NCBI RefSeq assembly: GCF_002860165.1
Contig: NZ_PGUZ01000012.1
Location: 1-64,000 of the forward strand
DNA from: Bacillus sp. V3-13
Lineage (GTDB): Bacteria > Bacillota > Bacilli > Bacillales > Cytobacillaceae
Length of the DNA stretch: 64,000 nt
Direction: 5' to 3'
Position numbers and translations under genes: made by a program. How positions within the stretch are numbered: the first letter of the stretch is position 1; the number at the start of each line of letters is the position of its first letter. The notes under the pieces are model-generated. The model was not told where the DNA came from. It did no database searches and was given only the letters and a program-made list of their open reading frames with translations. Below, in pieces: positions 16,822-25,099 of this stretch.

Positions 16822-17829
16822 ATGATTCGTTGGCTCCATTCATATCTAATTGATTTTACAGGTCTAATAGCAATCGGTATTGTCATTTATTTTATTTCTA
16901 TCAGTCAATTAGTTGGAAGAGATTTGTCCATTCATATACCGAATTCTTTTCAACAATTAAATACAATTTTTTTAAGTATTTTAATAGAGGCGATTCCATT
17001 TGTTTTAATTGGTGTCCTCATTGCAGGTTTTATTCAAATATTCATAACAGAAGAACATATTCGTCGCTGGATTCCCAAGAACCGTTTTCTGGCAGTAACC
17101 ATGAGTTGTGTAGTTGGTGCTCTCTTTCCTGCTTGTGAGTGCGGGATTGTACCAATTGTACGAAGATTAGTAGCAAAAGGTGTACCTATCCATGCTGGAA
17201 TTGGCTTTCTTTTGACAGGTCCATTAATTAACCCAATTGTTATCTTATCTACCTACATGGCGTTTGGGAATGACAGTAAAATGGCAGGATTACGAATGGG
17301 TGTTGGGTTTGTAGCAGCATTGTTAATAGCACTTATGATAAGCTATCTATTCAAGTCAAACCAACTTAAACATTCTGTAACAGATCTTATTCATTCAGCG
17401 GATGTAACAATGAGTAATGAGTCTTTTTTTCATAGAGTAGAGGGAATGTTAAAACACTCAATTGATGAGTTTTTTGATATGGGCAAATACCTGATCATTG
17501 GTGCTTTTGTAGCAGCATTTGTACAAACTTATGTATCTGTAAAATCACTTTTCCTTTTTGGTGAAGGTGTCACAGGCTCTACTATTGTGATGATGGGACT
17601 AGCATATTTCTTATCCTTATGTTCAGAGGCTGATGCTTTCATAGGTGCTTCATTTAGAAATTTATTCCCATCTACCTCAATATTGGCATTTTTAGTATAC
17701 GGTCCAATGATTGACTTGAAAAACACGATCATGTTATTGAGTGTGTTTAAAACAAGATTTGTACTAATTTTACTCTTTCTAATAACTACAATCGTGTTTA
17801 TATGTATTAATCTAACTAATTTTTTGTAG
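16822..17829 (+). CDS. UPF0718/DUF318 family permease (YcgR-like)
   Basis: A 335-residue polytopic membrane protein (about eight helices) with the family hallmark PACECGIVPIVRRLV and the second copy-like block LSLCSEADAFIGASF. The central hydrophilic loop is about residues 180-215. The family is paired with TIGR03943 proteins, as here and in B. subtilis ycgR-ycgQ, and often lies near metal-homeostasis genes; transport of a metal or metal complex is inferred, not shown. The start ATG 16822 follows GGGGGAATG. The partner gene follows after about 15 bp. Confidence 0.8.
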   Translation: MIRWLHSYLIDFTGLIAIGIVIYFISISQLVGRDLSIHIPNSFQQLNTIFLSILIEAIPFVLIGVLIAGFIQIFITEEHIRRWIPKNRFLAVTMSCVVGALFPACECGIVPIVRRLVAKGVPIHAGIGFLLTGPLINPIVILSTYMAFGNDSKMAGLRMGVGFVAALLIALMISYLFKSNQLKHSVTDLIHSADVTMSNESFFHRVEGMLKHSIDEFFDMGKYLIIGAFVAAFVQTYVSVKSLFLFGEGVTGSTIVMMGLAYFLSLCSEADAFIGASFRNLFPSTSILAFLVYGPMIDLKNTIMLLSVFKTRFVLILLFLITTIVFICINLTNFL

Positions 17830-17843
17830 GTTGGTGAACCGTG

Positions 17844-18707
17844 ATGCGTTTCCATTTTCAATATTTTTTAAGGGCTGTTATTTTAGCAGCCTTCGCTATT
17901 TTTTTTATAAAATTACATTATACAGGTGAAATAACAAAGTATATTAATCCGAAGTATGAATTGATGAGCCAAATTGCTGCAGGGGTATTTATCTTTTTCT
18001 TTTTTATTCAGCTCTTTAGAGCATGGGAACATGATTCCGATAAACATGCACACTGTCCACCTGGGTGTAGTCACGACCATGGATATTCTGATTCATTATC
18101 AAAAAAACTAATCAGTTACTCGATTATTATCTTTCCATTAATCACTGGATATGCACTCTCACTATCCGTCTTAGATTCTTCAATCGCAGCTAAAAAAGGA
18201 ACGTTGTTACCTGAAGGGAGTAACGAAACTCTACCTGATACGGAAAACAATGACGATATACCTATATCTAATAATAATTATTTGTCCAAAAAGGAATATG
18301 ATGAAAAAATGAAAAAATTAGATGAATTAGATGTTATCCAAATGAAAGAGGATATATTTGCTTCTTATTATCAATCAATAAGTAGTGGTCCAAAAGCTTT
18401 TAGTAGAAAAAGGATAAAATTAAGTGGATTTGTATACAAAGAAGAGGGGTTTAGTTCTAACCAACTCGTTATTTCAAGGTTTATCATCACACATTGCATA
18501 GCAGATGCAGGTATTATAGGTTTTTTAACTGAATTTGAACATGCAAGTGAATATGAACAAGACACATGGGTAGAAATTGAAGGAACCCTAGATGTAACCA
18601 CCTACAATGGGGTAGAAATACCAATTATCAAAGCAGAAAACGTGGAAGTAATTGATGAACCTGCTGATCCATATATATATCCAGTATTGACTAAAGTAAC
18701 AGAGTAA
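17844..18707 (+). CDS. TIGR03943 family membrane protein (YcgQ-like)
   Basis: About 287 residues. It has an N-terminal membrane helix pair, a metal-ligand-like loop (HAHCPPGCSHDHG, about residues 70-82), a further helix, a charged linker and a C-terminal soluble domain with the conserved RFIITHCIADA and GVEIPIIKAENVE segments typical of TIGR03943. The His/Cys loop suggests metal binding. It is the partner of the upstream UPF0718 permease. A GTG at 17841 precedes ATG 17844; the ATG with upstream GGTTGGTG is preferred. Confidence 0.8.
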   Translation: MRFHFQYFLRAVILAAFAIFFIKLHYTGEITKYINPKYELMSQIAAGVFIFFFFIQLFRAWEHDSDKHAHCPPGCSHDHGYSDSLSKKLISYSIIIFPLITGYALSLSVLDSSIAAKKGTLLPEGSNETLPDTENNDDIPISNNNYLSKKEYDEKMKKLDELDVIQMKEDIFASYYQSISSGPKAFSRKRIKLSGFVYKEEGFSSNQLVISRFIITHCIADAGIIGFLTEFEHASEYEQDTWVEIEGTLDVTTYNGVEIPIIKAENVEVIDEPADPYIYPVLTKVTE

Positions 18708-18767
18708 TCTTGATACCATAATAAGAAAAATTGAAAATAGTATTGGATCAGAAGTAGAAAAATTAAG

Positions 18768-18805
18768 AAAAAGGAGAAAGAATTTTGGACATACTCCTTT
18801 TTCTT
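18768..18805 (+). terminator. Terminator of the permease/TIGR03943 pair
   Basis: AAAAAGGAG (18768-18776) and CTCCTTTTT (18794-18802) form the stem, with T residues after it. Confidence 0.8.
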
Positions 18806-19025
18806 TTAAGCCAAGTGCTAACTGTAGGATTAGTAGTTTATGTCTATAATCTTCTCATTAGGACAGCCAGCCACAAGCTTTCTCTCCATTGTTATTTTGT
18901 AATTTTAACAGGGTGTTTCAAATTCTTTAAAATCAAGATTTTCTCCAATAAAAACTAGCATTGGTGGACAATCCTTATTAAGTCTGCAACGTTCAAACAT
19001 TGCGGCACCATAGGAATAATTAAAT
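18806..19025. other. Degenerate intergenic stretch
   Basis: No intact gene. On the minus strand a start-less frame encodes MLVFIGENLDFKEFETPC before a stop near 18905. It may be a remnant tail of an unknown protein, but there is no other support. Confidence 0.3.
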
Positions 19026-19058
19026 CGGGATATGATACGTTTATCTATTGATTTATAA
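19026..19058 (+). pseudogene. Terminal scrap of a GNAT acetyltransferase gene
   Basis: 33 bp that are about 88% identical (29/33) to the last 33 bp of the decayed GNAT gene at 23494-23526. Both encode R-D/E-MIRLS-x-DL and a TAA stop. Nothing upstream of it resembles GNAT, so only the tail survives. Confidence 0.6.
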
Positions 19059-19362
19059 CGGATCAACATCCGAACGGTTCTTTCAAGGGTGCTTACTTAA
19101 GGAAGGAGTAAAGCCTTATTATTATACTACCGGTGCGGGAGTTGAAGAAAACATATTTGACCTTCTTAATATTAAAAAAATAGGTAGGGGAGGAAATAGT
19201 GTGTTTACAAAACTTGTACCTAATGATGCGGATATAGAACAAGGAAGTTCTTTCGCCTCTGATGAAGTACCATACAATTTAGTGTATCGTATATGTGAGA
19301 GCAACAAATCATTATCTATCAAATTACAAAATGGCAAAATTGTCGGCTTAAAAATCGCATAA
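19048..19362 (+). CDS. Hypothetical protein, possibly 5'-truncated
   Basis: A 104-residue open frame (TTG start, no ribosome binding site) with a plausible globular composition: KPYYYTTGAGVEENIFDLL, later NGKIVGLKIA. It begins at the end of the GNAT scrap, so its true N-terminus may have been lost in the same rearrangement. No family was recognised. It may be a remnant rather than a working gene. Confidence 0.35.
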   Translation: MIYNGSTSERFFQGCLLKEGVKPYYYTTGAGVEENIFDLLNIKKIGRGGNSVFTKLVPNDADIEQGSSFASDEVPYNLVYRICESNKSLSIKLQNGKIVGLKIA

Positions 19363-19542
19363 CCTTACCCTTAGTTTAGTATGGTCTTTTTAGGGCTTAT
19401 TTTAAAAAATGCAGGACTCTAGTAAGTATTTTTAGAGTCGTTTAAAAGAATGTTTTCAGTTCCTTTAACACGATCAGCAGGAACTTTCCTGTGCATGACA
19501 TTCAATGGAGACAAATCTTTCAAGGAAAATCATTGAACAGTA

Positions 19543-19570
19543 CCCCCGAAGCAGATGATGGCTTTGGGGG
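19543..19570. terminator. Hairpin downstream of the lctP fragment
   Basis: CCCCCGAAGC (19543-19552) pairs with GCTTTGGGGG (19561-19570), one mismatch. It lies 16 bp past the stop of the leftward lctP fragment, but the U-tract is poor. Confidence 0.45.
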
Positions 19571-19585
19571 ATTTCTCTATAACAC

Positions 19586-20118
19586 TTAGTAACTGGAAAC
19601 GATATAGGTCATAATGCTGACAATCAGAAGCAGAATGATGCTGTATTTAAGGGTCATGCTAAACAAGGTAGACTCCTCTCCACTTTTTTTAACCGTTGCG
19701 GCTGCTATCGCAATGGATTGTGGGGAAATCAATTTTGCCATTACTCCTCCGCTTGTGTTGGCTGCAATCAACAGCTTGGAGCTTACACCAATTTGCTCCC
19801 CTGTAACAGCCTGGAGGTTACCAAATAAAGCATTGTTCGATACAACCGATCCTGTTAAAAATACACCGATCCAACCCAAGACAGGGGAAAACAAAGGAAA
19901 TAAATTTCCGGTCTTGGCTAAAGCCAATCCAATGGTAGAAGATACGCCGGAGTAATTGGCAATATAAGCAAAACCTAAGATAAAGCAAATCGTAATAATT
20001 GGAATGATAAACTCCCTGACAGTTTCCCCCAGCGTTTTAAATCCCTGATTAAGCCCCATGCTTTTCGTTGTGATGAGAGTGATAATCACCGCTATCAAGA
20101 TGGCCGTTAAGAAAAAAG
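19586..20118 (-). pseudogene. lctP: C-terminal fragment of L-lactate permease
   Basis: The minus-strand frame runs from about 20118 ([13 protein letters not shown]) to 19586. It contains the LctP family end: [38 protein letters not shown], and [20 protein letters not shown]. About 177 of about 540 residues remain, and the N-terminal two thirds and promoter are missing. It abuts a fragment of ldh pointing the other way. The membrane helices are intact, but without a start region it cannot make a full permease. Confidence 0.85.
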
Positions 20119-20375
20119 GGGCTACCTATTATGGAATTGCCATGGGACTAGCAAGAATTACGAAAGCTATCACCAAAAACGAAGATTCTGTTTTGGCTGT
20201 TTCAGCTTTACTGAATGGGGAATATGGTGAGGAAGATGTCTACATTGGCGTACCGGCTGTCATTAATGCTGATGGAATAAGGGAAGTGTTGGAGTTGAAG
20301 CTAGACGATGAAGAATTGAAAAAGTTTAAGCATTCAGCAGGAATTCTCAAAGAATACATCAGCAAAATTTTCTAA
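20110..20375 (+). pseudogene. ldh: C-terminal fragment of L-lactate dehydrogenase
   Basis: The frame begins inside the conserved Ldh segment [16 protein letters not shown] and continues through [22 protein letters not shown] to a normal C-terminus (about 88 residues of about 315). The NAD-binding domain and catalytic His/Arg are missing. It is fused head-to-head with the lctP fragment, so a deletion removed the 5' halves of two divergent genes. Confidence 0.85.
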
Positions 20376-20748
20376 ACCTTTCACTGTCCAATCATCCAAT
20401 CTTAGCTCCTCAAAGCATTATAGAAAGATGGAAAGGAAAAAGGATTGATTCTAACTCTTTAAAGCAGTATGGGAGATGAGAAGAACTATAGGGGGATTAC
20501 ATTACAGGACTTGGTGGATTTCATGGGGTGGCTGCAAACCCATATAGCAACCACAAGGTCGCTCCTTTTCAAAAGTGAAAGGCAAAGACTTTGCTCCGAA
20601 ATTGTCATATAGCTCCCTTTATATCCCACTACGTTCATATAAAAGATTCACCCCAAAAAAATAAACAATATTTATATCCCTCAAATGTTCAGATAAATTT
20701 CCCAGTTAACTTGACTCTTGCAGATTTTGATTAGGCAGGGTTGTATGT
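20376..20748. other. Degenerate intergenic region
   Basis: No intact gene. A start-less plus-strand frame at about 20487-20612 reads ITLQDLVDFMGWLQ, which resembles the N-terminal SAM-like core-binding region of tyrosine recombinases. This is weak and may be chance. The rest shows nothing recognisable. Confidence 0.3.
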
Positions 20749-20904
20749 TTAAATGCAAAACTTAATATATTTTAGATTGACACAGAACTTTTTTCTAGGT
20801 TTATCTGAATATAATTTATATGTCTCTGCAAATTTCATTTGCCTATTCAGTTCCTCTCGCTTCATTTCTATTAATTTTTTTAACACATAATCATTCGTAT
20901 ACAT
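20749..20904 (-). CDS. Small hypothetical protein (51 aa)
   Basis: An ORF too short for most callers. ATG at 20904 is preceded by GGGAGG with 7-bp spacing (20911-20917 region). The product starts MYTNDYVLKKLIEMKREEL, a charged amphipathic helix, and ends with a basic tail containing two Cys. The good ribosome binding site and a typical Bacillus small-protein composition support it. Function is unknown. Confidence 0.5.
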   Translation of the reverse strand: MYTNDYVLKKLIEMKREELNRQMKFAETYKLYSDKPRKKFCVNLKYIKFCI

Positions 20905-21128
20905 GAAGATCGCCTCCCCGTTCTTTTAATGTCAATATACGGGTTCAAGGAATAAGAATCCATTCAGCAATCGGTTGATTTTTCCTGCAACTATTGAATG
21001 ACCTCAAAAGGGTTATTTTTTTAAATCGTCTACAGCTATAGTCGGAGAAACCCTTCAGTCTTTTTTGGGAAGGCAGCAAAACGAAAAAACGATATAATAA
21101 ATGAAGACGCAAACAGGGAGGAGTCTTA

Positions 21129-22247
21129 ATGGCACAGGGGTCAAGACAGAAAGAAATCGGTATCTTGAAAGAAATTGCCGAGCTGTTAAATGAAAGGACG
21201 GAAACAAATGAAGTCCTGTCAGAAGTTTTAAAAAAACTGCTTAACGTTACCGGCCTTGAGACCGGGTGGATATTTTTAATAGACGAAAATGGAGACTACC
21301 AGCTTGCCGCAAGCGAATCTCTTCCACCTGCCTTGGCGCATGAGCAACAACGGCGGATGTGCTATGGCCAATGCTGGTGCGTGAACTCATATAATAATAG
21401 GAAATTAAAAAAAGCGACTAATATTATCGAGTGCCAGCGAATCGAAGAAGCAATAGCAGATCAATCAGGGGATCATTGCGGACTGACACATCATGCAACC
21501 GTACCACTGAGGGCGGGAGATGAAAGGTTCGGGTTATTAAATGTGGGGTCACCGCATAAGACCCATTTTGGACAGGATGAGCTGGCTTTATTGGAGTCAA
21601 TCGCCTTTCAAATTGGAACGGCGTTAAAACGAATTAAATTGACGCAAAGGGAGCAGGAGACTGCGGTTGCCACGGAACGAAACCGGCTGGCAAGAGATCT
21701 CCATGATTCCGTTAATCAGCTGTTATTTTCACTTAGCTTGACTGCACGAGCAGGTATGGAAATGGCAGCAGCCGACGAAGTTAAACAGACATTCAGTTAT
21801 ATTCAAGACCTGGCCCAGCAAGCGCTTGGGGAAATGCGCGCATTAATTTGGCAGCTTCGGCCCGAAGGACTGGAGAATGGAATCGTGAGTGCATTAAGAA
21901 GTTATGGAGAAGTTCTCGGACTTACTGTTCATACAAAAGTAACTGGCATTGCCAGCCTTCCATGCAAGTTGGAGGAAGCTTTGTGGAGGATCGGCCAGGA
22001 GGCCCTTGCCAATTGTAAAAAGCACTCGCAGAAAAGTGAGGTCACCCTGGTGTTCGGGATAAGGGCAGATTTAGTCGAAATGACCATTTCTGACAACGGG
22101 TGCGGATTCTACTATGAAGAAGACCGTGAATTACCGTCGCTTGGTTTGAGGAGTATGAAAGCACGTACTGAAGCCTTGAATGGCCATTTTCAATTAACAA
22201 GTACTCCAGGGAGTGGAACCGAGATATACATTCAAATACCTATTTAG
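21129..22247 (+). CDS. GAF-domain NarL-type sensor histidine kinase (YhcY/AirS-like)
   Basis: A 372-residue cytosolic kinase with an N-terminal GAF domain (about 10-170), a HisKA_3 dimerisation domain with phospho-acceptor His192 (ARDLHDSVNQLLF), and a C-terminal HATPase (DNGCGF, SLGLRSMKAR). The GAF domain carries a Cys cluster, Cys78, Cys82, Cys84, Cys102 and Cys117 (MCYGQCWC...IECQRI...DHCGL). This arrangement is seen in Staphylococcus AirS, an oxygen/redox sensor with a 2Fe-2S cluster, and in B. subtilis YhcY. It is therefore probably a redox or oxygen sensor. The partner regulator follows 10 bp downstream. Confidence 0.85.
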   Translation: MAQGSRQKEIGILKEIAELLNERTETNEVLSEVLKKLLNVTGLETGWIFLIDENGDYQLAASESLPPALAHEQQRRMCYGQCWCVNSYNNRKLKKATNIIECQRIEEAIADQSGDHCGLTHHATVPLRAGDERFGLLNVGSPHKTHFGQDELALLESIAFQIGTALKRIKLTQREQETAVATERNRLARDLHDSVNQLLFSLSLTARAGMEMAAADEVKQTFSYIQDLAQQALGEMRALIWQLRPEGLENGIVSALRSYGEVLGLTVHTKVTGIASLPCKLEEALWRIGQEALANCKKHSQKSEVTLVFGIRADLVEMTISDNGCGFYYEEDRELPSLGLRSMKARTEALNGHFQLTSTPGSGTEIYIQIPI

Positions 22248-22257
22248 GAGGATTTCA

Positions 22258-22899
22258 ATGGGGATTCGTGTTTTGATTGTCGACGACCATCCTGTTGTAA
22301 GGAGAGGGTTGGTTCTCTTTCTCCGCACCCAGCAGGATATTGAAATTATCGGGGAAGCAGGTAATGGGAAAGAAGCAGTTGAATTGGCTGTATCGCTGCA
22401 ACCCGATATCGTCTTGATGGACCTTGTTATGCCGGAGATGGACGGGATTGAAGCAACTCGGTTAATCCAAAGCCAGTTTCCTGATATAAAGATTATGATG
22501 CTGACAAGCTTCTCCGACCAGGACCATGTTATTCCCGCCCTTGAAGCAGGGGCTAGCGGATATCAACTCAAAGATATTGAGCCTGATGAGCTGGTGAACT
22601 CGATCAGAAATATGATGCACGGTGCTAACCAGCTTCACCCAAAGGTTACTTCCCATTTGATTGCCAATCTTTCAAACAAAAGCAACAAGGATAGACATTT
22701 GATCGATGATTTGACCAAAAGGGAGCTTGAGGTTTTGCAGGAAATTGCAAAAGGAAAAAGCAATAAGGAAATTGCCGCTTCATTGTTTATTACTGAAAAG
22801 ACAGTGAAAACCCATGTTTCAAATTTATTGGCAAAGCTGGATCTCGCCGATCGTACCCAGGCGGCCTTGTATGCAGTGAAAAATAATGTCGTGAAGTAA
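22258..22899 (+). CDS. LuxR/NarL-family response regulator (YhcZ/AirR-like)
   Basis: About 213 residues. Receiver domain with the acidic pair VDDHPVVRRG, phospho-acceptor Asp in DIVLMDLVMPEMDG, and conserved Thr/Lys (MLTSF, YQLKD). The C-terminal LuxR helix-turn-helix is LTKRELEVLQEIAKGKSNKEIAASLFITEKTVKTHVSN. The longer frame from GTG 22213 overlaps the kinase; AGGAGG at 22246-22251 marks ATG 22258 as the start. It is co-transcribed with the upstream kinase, its cognate partner. Target genes are not visible here. Confidence 0.9.
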   Translation: MGIRVLIVDDHPVVRRGLVLFLRTQQDIEIIGEAGNGKEAVELAVSLQPDIVLMDLVMPEMDGIEATRLIQSQFPDIKIMMLTSFSDQDHVIPALEAGASGYQLKDIEPDELVNSIRNMMHGANQLHPKVTSHLIANLSNKSNKDRHLIDDLTKRELEVLQEIAKGKSNKEIAASLFITEKTVKTHVSNLLAKLDLADRTQAALYAVKNNVVK

Positions 22900-22985
22900 T
22901 TCCATGCTCAGTCGATAGCTACAAAAAACGGGGAATTGCTTCTACTTAATGGGTTGGGTAGTGTTCAATGAAGTTTCTGGTCCGG

Positions 22986-23004
22986 TTGCTTATAATATAA
23001 GCAA
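22986..23004. promoter_or_regulatory. Perfect 19-bp palindrome TTGCTTATA-A-TATAAGCAA
   Basis: Perfect 9-bp arms around a single A, containing a TATAAT. It lies 75 bp before the decayed GNAT gene and 87 bp after the response regulator. It could be an operator over a -10 box; it lacks the T-tail of a terminator. Confidence 0.4.
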
Positions 23005-23079
23005 ACACTATAGGCACAGCTAAGAAACGATTCGAAAATAATAATAAGTGTGGAGCCGATTATTTTTAAAGGAGAACAT

Positions 23080-23526
23080 ATGAAGATTCTAAAATTACGT
23101 TCAGATGAGAAGCCTCCGATTCATTTGCTTTAGCCGACCCTTCGAGGGAGCTTGTCGAAAAGTATGTGAAAAGAGGAGAATGTTATGTTGCTAAACTTGA
23201 TGAAAAGATAATCGGCGTTTATGTATTGCTTGCAACAAGACTCGGAACGGTTGAGCTAGTGAATATTGCAGTGGAGGAGCAATATCACGGAACAGGAATT
23301 GGAAAAAAGCTAGTGAGCCACGCAATTCAAACTCCCAGACTAAAAGATACCAAACAATTGAAGTCGGTACTGGGAATTCAAGTATAGGGCAACTTGCTCT
23401 TTATCAAAAATGTAGTTTTAGGATAACTGGAGTCGAGCGGGATTTTTTAAGAGACATTACACAGAAGCAATTTTTGAGAACAGAATCGAATGTCGGGAAA
23501 TGATACGTTTATCATTAGATTTATAA
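23080..23526 (+). pseudogene. GNAT acetyltransferase gene with three frameshifts
   Basis: Starts well (AAAGGAG, ATG 23080, MKILKLRSDEKPP). Frame is lost near 23128-23131 (one base short in a T-run), again between about 23321 and 23340, and again at 23441-23450 (T-run). Joining the frames restores a GNAT protein: LADPSRELVEKYVKRGECYV, VELVNIAVEEQYHGTGIGKKLV (acetyl-CoA binding), VGTGNSSIGQLALYQKCSF, and ECREMIRLSLDL before TAA. Either a true pseudogene or, for the homopolymer shifts, sequencing error. Confidence 0.8.
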
Positions 23527-23591
23527 GAAGCACATCCACATTTTTTACTAATTCATAGAAAGTGAAATTGAAGAAACCTGAGGTGATTCTA

Positions 23592-24098
23592 TTGTTAAAT
23601 GATATTCAAATTGAAGAGCTAACTACGATTGATGAACATATTAATCAGCTTTCGGAGCTTTTAGTAAAAGTGGTAGAAGGGGGGGCGTCAATAGGTTTTC
23701 TGCCACCTATGACGCTTTCAGAGGCAACTAAATACTGGGAAGCCGTTTTATCACCAGAAGTGATTTTATTAGCAGCAAAGATTAACAATCAGATTGTCGG
23801 CAGCGTTCAACTCATTCTGTCCACAAAGCAGAATGGGACGCATAGAGCGGAAGTGGCGAAATTAATGACACATCCCGATTATAGAAATAATGGCATTGGT
23901 CGTTTACTAATGGATACTGTTCAAAAAAGAGCGATTCAAGAAAGCAGGTCGCTGTTAGTTCTTGATACAAGAGAGGGTGCCCCTTCAAATCGCCTTTATC
24001 AATCATTAGGTTTTCAGGAAGCTGGGCGGGTCCCCAATTACGCAAAGTCAGCAACCGGAGAGCTACATACAACTGTATTATATTATAAATGTCTTTAA
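23592..24098 (+). CDS. GNAT family N-acetyltransferase
   Basis: About 168 residues. The acetyl-CoA-binding motif A reads HPDYRNNGIGRLLMDTVQKRA, and the beta-bulge and motif B region reads LLVLDTREGAPSNRLYQSLGF. The substrate is unknown; YafP/PhnO-like small GNATs in Bacillus modify small amines. The open frame starts at GTG 23562, but GAGGTG at 23580-23585 is followed six bases later by TTG 23592, a better start. A terminator hairpin follows. It lies beside a decayed GNAT gene of a different subfamily. Confidence 0.8.
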   Translation: MLNDIQIEELTTIDEHINQLSELLVKVVEGGASIGFLPPMTLSEATKYWEAVLSPEVILLAAKINNQIVGSVQLILSTKQNGTHRAEVAKLMTHPDYRNNGIGRLLMDTVQKRAIQESRSLLVLDTREGAPSNRLYQSLGFQEAGRVPNYAKSATGELHTTVLYYKCL

Positions 24099-24134
24099 GC
24101 TTTAAGAAATCTAATCATCCTCGGTAATAATGAT

Positions 24135-24172
24135 GGGAACTTTACTGATATCAGTTAAGGCTCCCTTTTTTA
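24135..24172 (+). terminator. Terminator after the GNAT gene
   Basis: GGGA..TTACTGATATCAGT..TCCC forms an imperfect stem followed by TTTTTTATT. Confidence 0.65.
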
Positions 24173-24245
24173 TTGTTTAACAAATCATCAATATGGAAAA
24201 GGAAACCTTTGTCAATTATATACGTCTATAGGTTATGGGGGATAT

Positions 24246-24464
24246 ATGATGAATATCAAAAAGTCACTATATCTGTTTTTAATATTTTCTTTTTATCTGT
24301 CGGCTTGCACAAATGAGAATAAAACCAGTATTGAACATCAAGACCTTCAAAAGTCCCCACATGGAGAACTATCCAGTAGTGTTAATGAGAATAGTATCTG
24401 CTACCGGACATCTCAAGAAGGAAAACGTGCAGGTCAACTAGAACTTAATAGATTATCGCAATAA
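24246..24464 (+). CDS. Small putative lipoprotein
   Basis: 72 residues with a lipoprotein signal (hydrophobic core, lipobox LSAC, Cys near residue 21) and a short polar, Ser/Asn/Glu-rich tail. ATG 24246 or 24249 follows GGGGG. No family was recognised, and the short mature part suggests it may be a truncated version of a longer lipoprotein. The next lipoprotein gene begins 42 bp downstream. Confidence 0.5.
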   Translation: MMNIKKSLYLFLIFSFYLSACTNENKTSIEHQDLQKSPHGELSSSVNENSICYRTSQEGKRAGQLELNRLSQ

Positions 24465-24506
24465 AACTTACCATCCACGTAGAATTAAAAGATAAGAGGC
24501 GGTCCA

Positions 24507-24905
24507 ATGAAAAAATGGGGTATATGTTTAGCACTTTTTTCTTTTCTCTTGTTAATCTTGGTAGGCTGTGAAGGTGACTCGGCAATATTAACGAGGATCG
24601 ACATACAAACATCAGAAAACGACATTATTCTCACAGACACGGATAAATTAATTGCTATGGAAAACATCCTCAAAGATGTCCGCTGGGAAGAAAACTCAAA
24701 GGTAGAGATGGCAAGAAAAGAAGATATGAAGTTAACATTTTTCTATCAGTTCGATGAAAATATGCCTGAAAAATTGGAGGAATATCTGGTTTGGCTGGGT
24801 GAAAGCAACTCTGCAGAGTTCATTGACCTGAATAAAAACGGAACGTATGGAAGATTGGACAAAGAGGCAACAGTAAAATTAAACAAACTATTGCAGGATA
24901 AATAG
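24507..24905 (+). CDS. Putative lipoprotein, unknown function
   Basis: 132 residues. The lipoprotein signal has lipobox LVGC at about residue 21. The mature part (RIDIQTSENDIILTDTDKL... YGRLDKEATVKLNKLLQ) reads like a small alpha/beta domain found in uncharacterised Bacillus lipoproteins. The start ATG 24507 follows AGAGGCGG. Its last 55 bp have a diverged copy at about 28026-28080, suggesting a lost paralogue. Confidence 0.65.
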   Translation: MKKWGICLALFSFLLLILVGCEGDSAILTRIDIQTSENDIILTDTDKLIAMENILKDVRWEENSKVEMARKEDMKLTFFYQFDENMPEKLEEYLVWLGESNSAEFIDLNKNGTYGRLDKEATVKLNKLLQDK

Positions 24906-25099
24906 AACAACGGTTATCCTAATCATGTTTTTTATGTGAGTACTTCTTTTTATATAGTCTTGACTTAAAAACGCAGATTTTGTCCGGGTGAAAACTGCAG
25001 GTAGCGGTTTTTATTGAGCATATGGATGGAGTTAAAGAATATGAATCATATTTAAAAATCACATTCTCAATGTATTTTTAAGAACAGGGGGAGATACAT

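Noticed and set aside
19026-23526. 33-bp near-identical pair (19026, 23494) as a mobile repeat or attachment site
   Set aside because: Both translate as the same GNAT C-terminus with a TAA stop, so gene homology explains it.
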